The position numbers were made by a program, and so were the translations under genes. Below are positions 18,293 to 26,054 of a stretch of DNA of 39,514 nt, piece by piece. Every line of letters starts with the position of its first letter. Positions within the stretch are counted from its first letter, which is position 1. This stretch comes from an uncultured beta proteobacterium (lineage in GTDB: Bacteria > Pseudomonadota > Gammaproteobacteria > Burkholderiales > SG8-39): the NCBI GenBank assembly GCA_902826155.1, contig CADEDU010000019.1, positions 38,463 through 77,976 of the forward strand, given 5' to 3'. A model generated the notes under the pieces. That model ran no database searches. It had not been told where the DNA came from and saw only the letters and a program-made list of their open reading frames with translations.

Positions 18293-19078
18293 ATGACTCA
18301 ATCCGCAGGCACACAGCCGCTAGCCGGCCGCGTAGCCATCGTTACCGGGGCCGGCTCCGGAATGGGCAAGGCACATGCCGAACTCCTCGCCGAACGTGGG
18401 GCGCACGTGATCGTGCAGGACTTGATCGCCGATCGCACCGCGAGCGTGGCCGAGGGCATTCGCCGCGCCGGCGGCAAGGCCGAGTCGCTCGGCTGCGACG
18501 CCTCTGACGTGGCACGAATGCGCGCTGCGCTCGCCGGGTTCGAGCGCCAGCTCGGGCACATCGATATCGTGGTGAACAACGCCGGCATCTCCGGGCACGG
18601 GGCCACGTTCGAGGAAATCGACGAGCAGGCCTACGACCGCATGCTGGGCGTGCACGTCAAATCCGCGTTCTTCTGCGCGCAAACCGTGGTGCCCGGCATG
18701 AAGGCGCGCCGCCATGGCCGCATCATCAACGTGTCGTCGATGTTCGCGATGAAGGGCAGCCCCAACATGGCGCACTACACCACCGCCAAGGGTGCGCTGC
18801 TTGGGCTCACCAAGGCGCTCGCGCTGGAGCTGGCGCCGTGGAACATCACCGTCAATGCGATAGCACCGGGCTTGGTGAAATCGGAGATGACGTTGAAGAG
18901 CATGAAGCAGGACCACAGCGAATTCGACCGGCGCGCGGCCGCGAACGTGCCGATGAAGCGGCTGGCCGAGCCACGCGACGTGGCCTACGCAGTGGCGTTC
19001 CTCGCCTCCGACGAGGCCGCGATGATCACCGGCGTGACCGTCAGCCCGAGCGGCGGCGAGGTGATCGTCGGCGTGTAG
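18293..19078 (+). CDS. SDR-family NAD(P)-dependent oxidoreductase (FabG-like)
   Basis: A classical short-chain dehydrogenase of 261 residues. It has the cofactor motif TGAGSGMG (18-25), the structural motif NNAG (95-98), the catalytic serine in NVSS (146-149) and YTTAK with Tyr162 and Lys166. The segment after it, ITVNAIAPGLV, and the C-terminal MITGVTVSPSGGEVIV are typical of FabG-like alcohol or hydroxyacid dehydrogenases. AAGGAG lies five bases before the ATG, one of the strongest ribosome-binding sites in the window. It follows the hybrid kinase by 36 bp. A catabolic role next to the monooxygenase and the Liv operon is inferred from position; fatty-acid synthesis is unlikely because no fab genes are near. 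Confidence 0.87.
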   Translation: MTQSAGTQPLAGRVAIVTGAGSGMGKAHAELLAERGAHVIVQDLIADRTASVAEGIRRAGGKAESLGCDASDVARMRAALAGFERQLGHIDIVVNNAGISGHGATFEEIDEQAYDRMLGVHVKSAFFCAQTVVPGMKARRHGRIINVSSMFAMKGSPNMAHYTTAKGALLGLTKALALELAPWNITVNAIAPGLVKSEMTLKSMKQDHSEFDRRAAANVPMKRLAEPRDVAYAVAFLASDEAAMITGVTVSPSGGEVIVGV

Positions 19079-19125
19079 AACCGCCGACGAATTTCTGGGA
19101 GCCTGAGAGCCTGGGATTACCTGAT

Positions 19126-19145
19126 CAGCGCTGCAGTGCGCGCTG
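19126..19145. terminator. Hairpin between convergent SDR and binding-protein genes, possible bidirectional terminator
   Basis: CAGCGC (19126-19131) and GCGCTG (19140-19145) form a 6-bp stem with an 8-nt loop in the 78-bp space between two convergent genes. Neither side has a good T-run, so the call rests mainly on position. Confidence 0.3.
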
Positions 19146-19156
19146 GGCAGGCCGTA

Positions 19157-20344
19157 TCAGCTGCACTTGTCCGACTGGTGGGAATCGACCAGCACGCGTT
19201 TGCCGTTCTCGATGCGGATGATGTACGCGGCGAGTTCGGCATCGCGCTCCTTGTCGAAGCAGATCCGGCCGGTCACTCCTTCGATTTCCACTGCCGCCAG
19301 CGCGTCGCGAATTGCCGTGCGCTCGGCCTTGAGCCTGGCCGCATCGCCGCTCACCTTGGCGCGCTTCATCGCGTCGGCGAACACGTAGACGATGTCGTAG
19401 GCGGCGGCATCGACGTGATGCGCGCCCGACTTGTTGATGCCGCGCTTGTTGGTCTCGGTCAGGAACTTCTTTTCGAAGGCGCGGGTCTTGTCGTTCAGAT
19501 CCCACCAGTACCACGACACGAAGATCGCGCCCTCGCCGTCGCTGCCGAGCATCTTGGCGATGTCGGGGTCGGCGAACACCTGCGCGCCGATCAGCAGGCT
19601 CTTGTGGTTCTGGCGCCGCACTTCCTTCATCACCTTGGCGGCCCCCTCGGGCAGCCCGGCGAAGGCGAGCACGGCCGGTGAATTGCCCTTGAGCTTGGTG
19701 ACGTGCGGCGAGAGGTCGGTGGCGTTGGTGGGGAAGCCCTCGGGCGCGATCACCTGTTTCCAGCCGTCGGCTTCGAGCAGCTTTGGCATCCAGCCGGCCA
19801 GTGCCTTGCCGACGAATTCGTCGCTCGGGTACATCACCGCGGCGGTCTTCTCCTTGATGAGATTCTTCGCCGCGAGCGACTTGAGCAGCCGGCCGAACTG
19901 CTTGCCCTCGTCTTCGGTCATGCGCCAGGCCCACTTCTTGTCCTTGGTGAGGCCGGGCGCCGACGCCGCATTGGGCATCTGCACGATCTCCAGCCGCTCG
20001 CCCGCGGCGAACGCCACCTGCGCCTCCTGGCTGGCGAACGGACCGATGACGGCGAGCGCTTTCATGTCTTCGGCAAAGCGCTGCACCGCGACCTGCGCGT
20101 TCTTCGCTTCGCTGCCGGTGTCGAACTTCTCGACGCGGATCTTGCGGCCGTTGATGCCGCCCGCCGCGTTGATCTCCGCGACCGCGATATCGACGGCGAC
20201 CTCGCCGGGTGCGCTCAGGCTGGCGTAGCGCCCCGTCTTGGCGTACGACAGGCCGAGCACGATGTCTTGTGCCAACGCCGGCAGCGCGAATCCGACCGCG
20301 CCGCAGATGATCGCGACGCCTTTCACGACGGCTCCGAATTGCAT
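19157..20344 (-). CDS. Branched-chain amino acid-type ABC transporter substrate-binding protein (copy 1)
   Basis: A periplasmic binding protein of the LivJ/LivK family (peripla_BP_6), 395 residues from the ATG at 20344, which has AGGAGAGG upstream. The N-terminus is a signal peptide with probable cleavage after ALAQ. The mature part shows LGLSYAKTGRYASLSAPGE, DIAVAEINAAGGINGRK, VIGPFASQEAQVAFA and YPSDEFVGKALAGWMPKL. Two late cysteines (in ICFDKERDAEL and the final KCS) could form a disulfide. It is very similar along its whole length to the gene immediately upstream, pointing to tandem duplication. The family now covers many small carboxylates and aromatic compounds as well as leucine-type amino acids, so the ligand is unknown. 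Confidence 0.92.
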   Translation of the reverse strand: MQFGAVVKGVAIICGAVGFALPALAQDIVLGLSYAKTGRYASLSAPGEVAVDIAVAEINAAGGINGRKIRVEKFDTGSEAKNAQVAVQRFAEDMKALAVIGPFASQEAQVAFAAGERLEIVQMPNAASAPGLTKDKKWAWRMTEDEGKQFGRLLKSLAAKNLIKEKTAAVMYPSDEFVGKALAGWMPKLLEADGWKQVIAPEGFPTNATDLSPHVTKLKGNSPAVLAFAGLPEGAAKVMKEVRRQNHKSLLIGAQVFADPDIAKMLGSDGEGAIFVSWYWWDLNDKTRAFEKKFLTETNKRGINKSGAHHVDAAAYDIVYVFADAMKRAKVSGDAARLKAERTAIRDALAAVEIEGVTGRICFDKERDAELAAYIIRIENGKRVLVDSHQSDKCS

Positions 20345-20394
20345 GATCCTCTCCTGTTCGATGTTCAACGTTCGATCCGACTCGCCGGTATTGC

Positions 20395-21591
20395 TCAGCT
20401 GCACTTGTTCGACGGATGCGAATCGATCAGATAGCGCGTTCCGCCTTTGAGGCCGATCACGTAAGCGGGCAGCTCGGCATCACGCTCCTTGTCGAAGCAG
20501 ATCTGGCCGGTCACCCCTTGCAGATTGGTCGCGGGCAGCGCGGCGCGAATCGCTTCGCGCTCGGCCTTGAGCTTGGCCGGGTCGCCGGTCACCTTCGCGC
20601 GGCGCATCGCGTCGGCATAGACGTACACGATGTCGTAGGCCGACGCGTCCACATGATGCGCGCCGCTCTTGGTGATGCCGCGCTTCTTCGCTTCGTCGAG
20701 GAACTTGCGCTCGAAGCCGCGCGTGCGGTCATTGGCGTCCCACCAGTACCACGACACGAACACCGCGCCTTCGCCGTCGGCGCCGAGCAACTTGCCGATG
20801 TCGGGGTCGGCGAAGATCTGCGAGCCGATCAACACGCTCGCATGGCCCTGGCGGCGCACCTCCTTCATCACTTTCGCCGCGCCCTCGACCAGTCCAGCGA
20901 AAGCGACCACCGCCGGTGAATTGCCGCGCAGCTTGGTGATGTGCGGCGACAGGTCGGTGGCGGCCGTGGGAAAGCCTTCGGGCGGAATCACCAGCTTCCA
21001 GCCGTTGGCTTCCATCAGCTTGGGCATCCAGGCGGACAGCGCCTTGCCGACGAACTCGTCGCTCGGGTAGAGCACCGCGCCGGTCTTCTCCTTGATGACC
21101 TGCTTGTCGGCAAGCGTCTTGAGCAGGCGCGAGAACTGCGTGCCTTCATCCTCGATCATCCGGAAGGCCCAGTTCTTGCCCTTGTTCAACCCCGGCGCGG
21201 TCGCCGAGTTGGACATCTGCACGATCTCCAGGCGCTCGCCCGCGGCGAACCCGACCTGTGATTCCTGGCTCGAGAACGGGCCGATGACGGCGAGCGCCTT
21301 CACGTCCTCGGCCATGCGCTGGGCGGCGATCTGCGCGTTTTTGGCTTCGCTGCCGGTGTCGAATTTCTCGACACGGAGCTTGCGGCCGTTCACGCCGCCG
21401 GCGGCGTTGATTTCCGCCACGGCGATATCGACGGCGACTTCGTTGGGCGCGCTCACGCTGGAATAGCGGCCGGTCTTGGCGAACGACATGCCGAGCACCA
21501 GATCCTGCGCGAACGCCGGCAATGTCGCGGTGGCAAGCGGTACGGCTAGCGCGATCGCGGCGAGCGATCGGACGTTGACGCGCGGGGTCAT
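20395..21591 (-). CDS. Branched-chain amino acid-type ABC transporter substrate-binding protein (copy 2)
   Basis: A paralogue of the following gene, 398 residues from the ATG at 21591, with GAGGATG upstream. The signal peptide (ending in ATLPAFAQ) differs from copy 1, but the mature sequence runs nearly in step: LGMSFAKTGRYSSVSAPNE, INAAGGVNGRKLRVEKFDTG, VIGPFSSQESQVGF and the same two C-terminal cysteines ending in NKCS. A 50-bp spacer separates the copies. It lies 97 bp after livF, with a possible internal promoter and a 12-bp palindrome in that spacer, so the two binding proteins may be expressed more strongly than the permease genes. Ligand unknown. Confidence 0.92.
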   Translation of the reverse strand: MTPRVNVRSLAAIALAVPLATATLPAFAQDLVLGMSFAKTGRYSSVSAPNEVAVDIAVAEINAAGGVNGRKLRVEKFDTGSEAKNAQIAAQRMAEDVKALAVIGPFSSQESQVGFAAGERLEIVQMSNSATAPGLNKGKNWAFRMIEDEGTQFSRLLKTLADKQVIKEKTGAVLYPSDEFVGKALSAWMPKLMEANGWKLVIPPEGFPTAATDLSPHITKLRGNSPAVVAFAGLVEGAAKVMKEVRRQGHASVLIGSQIFADPDIGKLLGADGEGAVFVSWYWWDANDRTRGFERKFLDEAKKRGITKSGAHHVDASAYDIVYVYADAMRRAKVTGDPAKLKAEREAIRAALPATNLQGVTGQICFDKERDAELPAYVIGLKGGTRYLIDSHPSNKCS

Positions 21592-21622
21592 GGTCACATC
21601 CTCCTGGGCGAATGAAGCGCGG

Positions 21623-21647
21623 ATTCTATCGACTTGCCCGTACGGGC
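21623..21647 (-). promoter_or_regulatory. Palindrome and -10-like box upstream of binding-protein copy 2
   Basis: A perfect 12-bp palindrome GCCCGTACGGGC (21636-21647) lies just upstream of TAGAAT (21623-21628) on the minus strand, 32 bp before the gene start. No good -35 box is present, and the palindrome falls in the spacer region, where an operator could sit. This may be an internal regulated promoter of the liv operon; it could also simply be a hairpin after livF. Confidence 0.4.
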
Positions 21648-21688
21648 TGGCGTACTTCGGCTGGCGAGCGTCGAGGTGCCAGGACGGT

Positions 21689-22387
21689 TCAGGCGCCGAG
21701 ATAGGCGGCCGACAGGCGCGGGTCGCGTGCGAGCTCGGCCGTGGCGCCTGCGAGCACGGTTCTGCCCAGTTCGAGCACGTAGCCGCGGTGTGCACTGGCC
21801 AGGGCCATGCTGGTGTTCTGCTCCACCAGCAGGATCGCCAGGCCGTCGCGGTTCAGATCGCCGATCAGCGCGAACAGCCGCTGCACCAGGATCGGCGAGA
21901 GCCCGAGCGAGGGTTCATCGAGCATCATCAGTTTCGGCTTGGCGAGCAGCGCGCGCCCGATCGCGAGCATCTGCTGTTCGCCGCCGGAGAGCACCGAAGC
22001 GAGCATGTCACGGCGCTGCGCGAGATTGGGGAAGCGCGTGTAGATCGCATCGATCTCGCGCGCCACGTCTTGCGTTCGGGTGTAGGCGCCCATCAACAGG
22101 TTGTCGTGCACCGTCAGACTCACGAAGATCTGGCGACCTTCGGGCACGAGCACGAGGCCCTGGGCGACGCGTCGTGGCGCGCTGAGATGCGTGATGTCCT
22201 GGCCGTCGAATCGCACGCTGCCCGCGGCCGGCCGCACCGTTCCGGCGATCGCCTTCAGCAGCGAACTCTTGCCGGCACCGTTGGCGCCCAGCACGGTGAC
22301 GATCTCGCCTGCGCCCAGCGTCAGCGACATCGTCTTCACCGCGTGGGTGCGGCCGTAGCGGACATCCAGCGCTTCGATCTCGAGCAT
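21689..22387 (-). CDS. livF: Branched-chain amino acid-type ABC transporter ATP-binding protein LivF
   Basis: The second ATPase of the Liv-type importer, 232 residues from ATG 22387. It shows Walker A GANGAGKSS, the LivF-typical VPEGRQIFVSLTVHDNLLMG, the ABC signature LSGGEQQMLAIGRAL, Walker B LMMLDEPSLGLSP and the switch region LLVEQNTSMAL. A longer reading frame extends upstream but overlaps livG in another frame. It starts 2 bp after the livG stop. Gene names livF and livG are given by family order, not by proven substrate. Confidence 0.94.
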   Translation of the reverse strand: MLEIEALDVRYGRTHAVKTMSLTLGAGEIVTVLGANGAGKSSLLKAIAGTVRPAAGSVRFDGQDITHLSAPRRVAQGLVLVPEGRQIFVSLTVHDNLLMGAYTRTQDVAREIDAIYTRFPNLAQRRDMLASVLSGGEQQMLAIGRALLAKPKLMMLDEPSLGLSPILVQRLFALIGDLNRDGLAILLVEQNTSMALASAHRGYVLELGRTVLAGATAELARDPRLSAAYLGA

Positions 22388-22389
22388 GG

Positions 22390-23148
22390 TCAGTGTGCTG
22401 CCTTGTCGGCCTGCTGCGAACCGAGATACGCCTCTAGCACACCGGGATCGCGATGCACTTCTTCGGGCGTGCCTTCGAAGATCTTGCGGCCGAAGTTGAG
22501 CACCACCACCTCGTCGCACAGCGTGCGCACGAAGTGCATGTCGTGTTCCACCACCAGCAGCGTGATGCCGCGCGCCTGCACTTTCTGCAGCAGCGCACGC
22601 AGTTCGGCCGTCTCGGCGGTGTTCAGGCCTGCCGCCGGCTCGTCGAGCAGCAGCAGCTTGGGCTCGGCGATCAGCGCACGCACCACCTCGATGCGCTTCT
22701 GAATGCCGTAGGGCAGATTCGCCACCACCATGCCCGGGTAGGTATCGAGGCCGGCATCGGCCAGTGCCGCTTCGGCACGCGCGGTCGCGCGTCGCCCGCG
22801 CGTGAGCGACCACGGCGTACGGCGCCAATGCTCGCCCAGCATCACGTTCTCCACGGTCGACAGGTGCGGCATCAACCGGATGTTCTGGAACGAGCGCGAG
22901 ATGCCGCGGGTGATGCGCTGGCGCGCCGGCATTGCGTGGACCGGCGCACCTTCCATCGTGATCGCGCCTTGATCGATCGGATAGATCCCGCACACCAGGT
23001 TGAAGATGGTCGTCTTACCCGCGCCGTTCGGGCCGATCAACGCGGTGCGGCTGCCGCGGCGCACGCTGAAGCTCACCTCGTCGATGACGGTCAGGCCACC
23101 GAAGCGCTTGGTGACGTTGTCGAGCGTGAGGATCGCCGCGTCGCTCAT
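22390..23148 (-). CDS. livG: Branched-chain amino acid-type ABC transporter ATP-binding protein LivG
   Basis: The first ATPase of the importer, 252 residues from ATG 23148. It shows Walker A GPNGAGKTT, the LivG-typical RGISRSFQNIRLMPHLSTVENV, Walker B LLLLDEPAAGLN and the switch LLVVEHDMHFV. Between the last two, the expected LSGGQ signature is weak: the sequence reads ANLPYGIQKRIEVVRALIAEP, as is common in LivG proteins. Its start overlaps the livM stop (ATGA), indicating translational coupling. Confidence 0.94.
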   Translation of the reverse strand: MSDAAILTLDNVTKRFGGLTVIDEVSFSVRRGSRTALIGPNGAGKTTIFNLVCGIYPIDQGAITMEGAPVHAMPARQRITRGISRSFQNIRLMPHLSTVENVMLGEHWRRTPWSLTRGRRATARAEAALADAGLDTYPGMVVANLPYGIQKRIEVVRALIAEPKLLLLDEPAAGLNTAETAELRALLQKVQARGITLLVVEHDMHFVRTLCDEVVVLNFGRKIFEGTPEEVHRDPGVLEAYLGSQQADKAAH

Positions 23149-24032
23149 GCGCGCGCCTTGCCGGGCTCGGTGCGACGGAACCAGCCGTAGAAGCGCTCCA
23201 TCATCGTGCGCGTCACCAGCCCTTCGGGGCGAAGCATCATGATCAACACCACCGCCACGCCGAACACGATGTAGCGCGCGCCTTCCAGGAACTTGAGCGA
23301 CGGATCGATCTCGGAGACGCGCCGCAGGATCTCGGGCACCAGCGTGAAGAACAGCGCCCCGGCGATCGGCCCCCACGTGGTCTGAGTGCCCCCCATGAGC
23401 ACGTAGAGCAGCACGTAGATGCTGAACAGCACGCCGGTGGTCTGCACGTCGATGAAATTGAACTGGTGCACCAGCAGCGCCCCGCCGATGCCGCCCAGCG
23501 CGCCGCCGATGGTGAACGCCGCAACCTGCGTGAGCCGCAGATTGACGCCGAACAGCGTGGCGACGTTGTCGTCGTCGTGCACCGCGCGCATCGCCAGCCC
23601 GAATCGCGTCGACAGCAGCCACGCCACGAACGCGACCACCAGTACCGTGATCGGCACCACCACCGGCAGCCCGGCGTACGCGGTGACCGAAAGCCCCGAG
23701 GCGCCACCGAGCGCATCGATGTTGAGGAAGATGCCGCCGACCACTTCGGCGAACGCGAACGTCGCCAGCACCATGTAGACGCCGCGCGTGCGCAGGATCG
23801 GAAACGAAATCAGGAACGCCACTAACCCGGCGATCAAGCCGGCCGCGGGAATCGCCAGCAGCACCGGCCAGCCGAGCATGAGCGTGAGCGCTCCGCCGAC
23901 GTAGCCGCCGATCAGCACGAACCCCGCCGCGCCGAGATTGAGCAGGCCGGCGGAGGCAGGCAGAAACACCGAGTAGGCCACGACGATGTTGATGGCCAGA
24001 TTGGCGAGGACGCCGGCGAGGTAGCCGCTCAT
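23145..24032 (-). CDS. livM: Branched-chain amino acid-type ABC transporter permease LivM
   Basis: An inner-membrane permease of 295 residues with about eight to nine hydrophobic segments, beginning MSGYLAGVLANLAINIVVAYSVF. The family's conserved cytoplasmic loop is visible as RFGLAMRAVHDDDNVATLFGVN, followed by FTIGGALGGIGGALL and the late MGGTQTTWGPIAGA. The start at 24032 was chosen because hydrophobic sequence begins directly after it. Upstream in-frame sequence comes from a duplicated start region (see 24029-24143). The stop overlaps livG. Confidence 0.93.
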   Translation of the reverse strand: MSGYLAGVLANLAINIVVAYSVFLPASAGLLNLGAAGFVLIGGYVGGALTLMLGWPVLLAIPAAGLIAGLVAFLISFPILRTRGVYMVLATFAFAEVVGGIFLNIDALGGASGLSVTAYAGLPVVVPITVLVVAFVAWLLSTRFGLAMRAVHDDDNVATLFGVNLRLTQVAAFTIGGALGGIGGALLVHQFNFIDVQTTGVLFSIYVLLYVLMGGTQTTWGPIAGALFFTLVPEILRRVSEIDPSLKFLEGARYIVFGVAVVLIMMLRPEGLVTRTMMERFYGWFRRTEPGKARA

Positions 24033-24039
24033 GCGGCGC
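24002..24039. repeat. 38-bp direct repeat, copy at the true livM start
   Basis: This 38-bp stretch is repeated exactly at 24106-24143, 104 bp away. It contains the livM start codon and its first ten codons (MSGYLAGVLA). The 66 bp between the copies is unlike either gene and has GC-rich inverted-repeat character around CCCCGAACTTGGGGG. Confidence 0.95.
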
Positions 24040-24136
24040 CTCGTTGAAAAGGCGTCCCCGAACTTGGGGGATTTACAAGGGGGCGTGCCCTCTTGTTGCA
24101 CACGATGGCGAGGACGCCGGCGAGGTAGCCGCTCAT
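24029..24136 (-). other. Duplicated livM start: 35-codon upstream reading frame overlapping livM
   Basis: This frame begins with the same ten codons as livM (MSGYLAGVLA), then runs through the inserted 66 bp (IVCNKRARPL, then VNPPSSGTPFQRGAA). It stops with TGA overlapping the genuine livM ATG as ATGA, so a ribosome finishing it could re-start on livM. It begins 17 bp after the livH stop. It is best read as a fossil or still-translated by-product of the duplication, not a functional protein. Confidence 0.6.
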
Positions 24137-24143
24137 GCGGCGC
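24106..24143. repeat. 38-bp direct repeat, upstream copy near the livH stop
   Basis: This is the second exact copy of the livM start segment, located 10 bp after the livH stop codon on the minus strand. Together with 24002-24039 it brackets a 66-bp insert. No gene or transposase is associated. Confidence 0.95.
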
Positions 24144-24152
24144 AACCACTCA

Positions 24153-25067
24153 TCAGAACTTCCCCTTGCCGATGTTGGTATGGCCGAACAGTCCGGTCGG
24201 ACGCAGCACCAGCAGCACCAGCAGCAAGCCCCACACCGGGATCTTCTCGATCTCGGCACCGAACGTGCTGATCGCCAGCACCTTCACCATCCCCACCAGT
24301 AGGCCACCGACGATCGCGCCCCACACGTTGCCCAGGCCACCCAGCACCATGCCGGCGATCGCATCGGCCGCCACCACGTCGCCGATGTAGGGCGTGACCG
24401 TTCCATAGCTCGCCGCATACAGAATGCCCGCCAGCGCCGAGAGCACGCCGGCGATCACGAAGACCACGGGCACGATGCGATTGACCTCCACGCCCATCAA
24501 GGTGGCGGCGTCGGGGTTCTCGGCGATCGCGCGCAGCGCGCGGCCGATGCGCGAGCGCTTTAGCAGCATCGACAGCAGCCATACGAGCACGATCGCCAGG
24601 ATCAGGCTGGTGAGATGGGGCACGCCGATGATCAACCCGCCGACGCGCAGATTGGCGTCCTGGAACGGCAGCTCGAAGCGCTGCGGGTCGGTGCCCCACA
24701 GCGTGATCACCAGATGCTCGAACACGATCAGGAAGCCGAGCGAGCTCACCAGCGGCAAGGCGTGCTCGGTGGCATCGCCGTACTTCGCCTTCATGTAGCG
24801 ATAGGTGAAGCGCTCGATGATCAGTGAGGCCGCCACCGCTGCGATCACCCCGCACACCGCCGCGGGAATCCAGTGCATGCCCACGCCGAACAAGTGAGCG
24901 CCGCTCGCGGACAATGCCCAGGTGACCATCGCCGCGAGCATGAACAACGCGGGAATGGTGAAGTTGAGAAAGTTGAGCATGCCGATCGTCAGCGTGAACG
25001 CGACCGCGACGAAGGCGAGGATGCCCCCCAGCATCAAACCGTTGACCAGCTGCTGCACGAACTGCAT
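24153..25067 (-). CDS. livH: Branched-chain amino acid-type ABC transporter permease LivH
   Basis: An inner-membrane permease of 304 residues with about eight hydrophobic segments, starting MQFVQQLVNGLMLGGILAFVAVAFTLTIGMLNFLNF (read over the family's first helix pair). The conserved loop is RIGRALRAIAENPDAATLMGVE, followed by ALAGILYAASYG and GMVLGGLGNVWGAIVGG. The C-terminus has the typical LVLRPTGLFG. It lies 21 bp after the MBL-fold gene and upstream of livM. Confidence 0.94.
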   Translation of the reverse strand: MQFVQQLVNGLMLGGILAFVAVAFTLTIGMLNFLNFTIPALFMLAAMVTWALSASGAHLFGVGMHWIPAAVCGVIAAVAASLIIERFTYRYMKAKYGDATEHALPLVSSLGFLIVFEHLVITLWGTDPQRFELPFQDANLRVGGLIIGVPHLTSLILAIVLVWLLSMLLKRSRIGRALRAIAENPDAATLMGVEVNRIVPVVFVIAGVLSALAGILYAASYGTVTPYIGDVVAADAIAGMVLGGLGNVWGAIVGGLLVGMVKVLAISTFGAEIEKIPVWGLLLVLLVLRPTGLFGHTNIGKGKF

Positions 25068-25088
25068 GGCGTTCTGCGTGCTCGTCGC

Positions 25089-25970
25089 TCAGTCGCGCAG
25101 CCGGAACGCGCCGCGATGTGAACCGATGCGATACGCCGATGGCGAAGGAAAATGCGCGGGCAGCAGGATCGTGTCGGTGTCGGCGTAGCGCTCGCAAAGC
25201 GCGCGGCGGGTGCGCCCCGATTCGACCGGATCGGCGCAGAACGGCGTGGACAGCAGCGTCGGATCGATCAGCTGCACCGGTGTGTGCAGTACATCGCCGA
25301 GGAACACGCCGTGCTGGCCGTTGCTCCTGGCGTGCAGCACGCACGTTCCCGGCGTGTGGCCGTATGCGGCTTCGAGATGCAGGCCGGATGCGATCTCATG
25401 ATCGCTCTCGACGAACACTGCGCGTCCGGCGTCTACCACCGGCAGCACGCTGTCGCCGAACGAGCCGTGGTTCACCGCTTCGCCGCGCGCCAATCCTTCA
25501 CGATGTGCGCGCTCCCAATACTCGTACTCGCGTTTGGCGAACAGGTACTTCGCGTTCGGAAAGGTCGGCACCCATTTGCCGTCGACCAGCCGCGTGTTCC
25601 AGCCGACGTGGTCGGCGTGCAGGTGGGTGCAGAGCACCAGATCGATCTGCTCGGGCGTGACGCCGGTGGCGACCATCGTCTGCAGAAAGGGCTTGTTCTG
25701 CCGGTGCCAGTCGGGACGGGCAGGGCGCTCCTTGTCGTTGCCAGTGCACGCGTCGATCAGGATCGTGTGCCGGCCGGTGCGCACGATGAAGCTCTGGAAG
25801 CACATGTGCACCTTGTTGTCGGCGCTCAGGCAGCGCGGACGCAGCCAGTCGGCGTGCGGCTCGATCATCGCCGCGCTCGCCTTGGGCAGCAGGAAATCGA
25901 GTGCGGCGTAGGGGCGCTCGTCTTCCACGACCCGATCGACCTGCAACTCGCCGATCCGAATGGGCGTCAT
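25089..25970 (-). CDS. MBL-fold metallo-hydrolase
   Basis: A 293-residue metallo-beta-lactamase-fold enzyme. The zinc motif is THLHADHVGWN (His116, His118, Asp120, His121), with a further His in YGHTPGTC and the bridging Asp in VFLGDVLH. The pattern resembles the AHL-lactonase and related hydrolase branch, but nothing defines the substrate. GAGGAGAT lies 8 bases before the ATG. It is the first gene of the liv transcript, 21 bp before livH, which suggests it acts on the imported compound or a precursor. A lactonase or esterase-like role is an inference. Confidence 0.85.
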   Translation of the reverse strand: MTPIRIGELQVDRVVEDERPYAALDFLLPKASAAMIEPHADWLRPRCLSADNKVHMCFQSFIVRTGRHTILIDACTGNDKERPARPDWHRQNKPFLQTMVATGVTPEQIDLVLCTHLHADHVGWNTRLVDGKWVPTFPNAKYLFAKREYEYWERAHREGLARGEAVNHGSFGDSVLPVVDAGRAVFVESDHEIASGLHLEAAYGHTPGTCVLHARSNGQHGVFLGDVLHTPVQLIDPTLLSTPFCADPVESGRTRRALCERYADTDTILLPAHFPSPSAYRIGSHRGAFRLRD

Positions 25971-26054
25971 CGTCGTTGATCTCCTCTGTGCCTGCCGCTT
26001 GTTGTTGTATCACGGTCGCCGGTGCGGCCGTGTGGGCGCCGTTGCTTCGTGATG

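Noticed and set aside
24040..24105. Insertion sequence at the livM start
   Set aside because: The 66-bp insert is far too short for a transposase, has no terminal inverted repeats, and 38-bp flanking repeats are too long for a normal target duplication. A small non-coding repeat remains possible.
24133..25344. Long minus-strand frame over livH
   Set aside because: It is the shifted frame of livH and part of the MBL gene; arginine- and histidine-rich with no family similarity.
13964..25970. Horizontally acquired island
   Set aside because: GC content and codon style look the same as the flanking genes, and no integrase, attachment site or tRNA edge is present. Only gene content sets the region apart.
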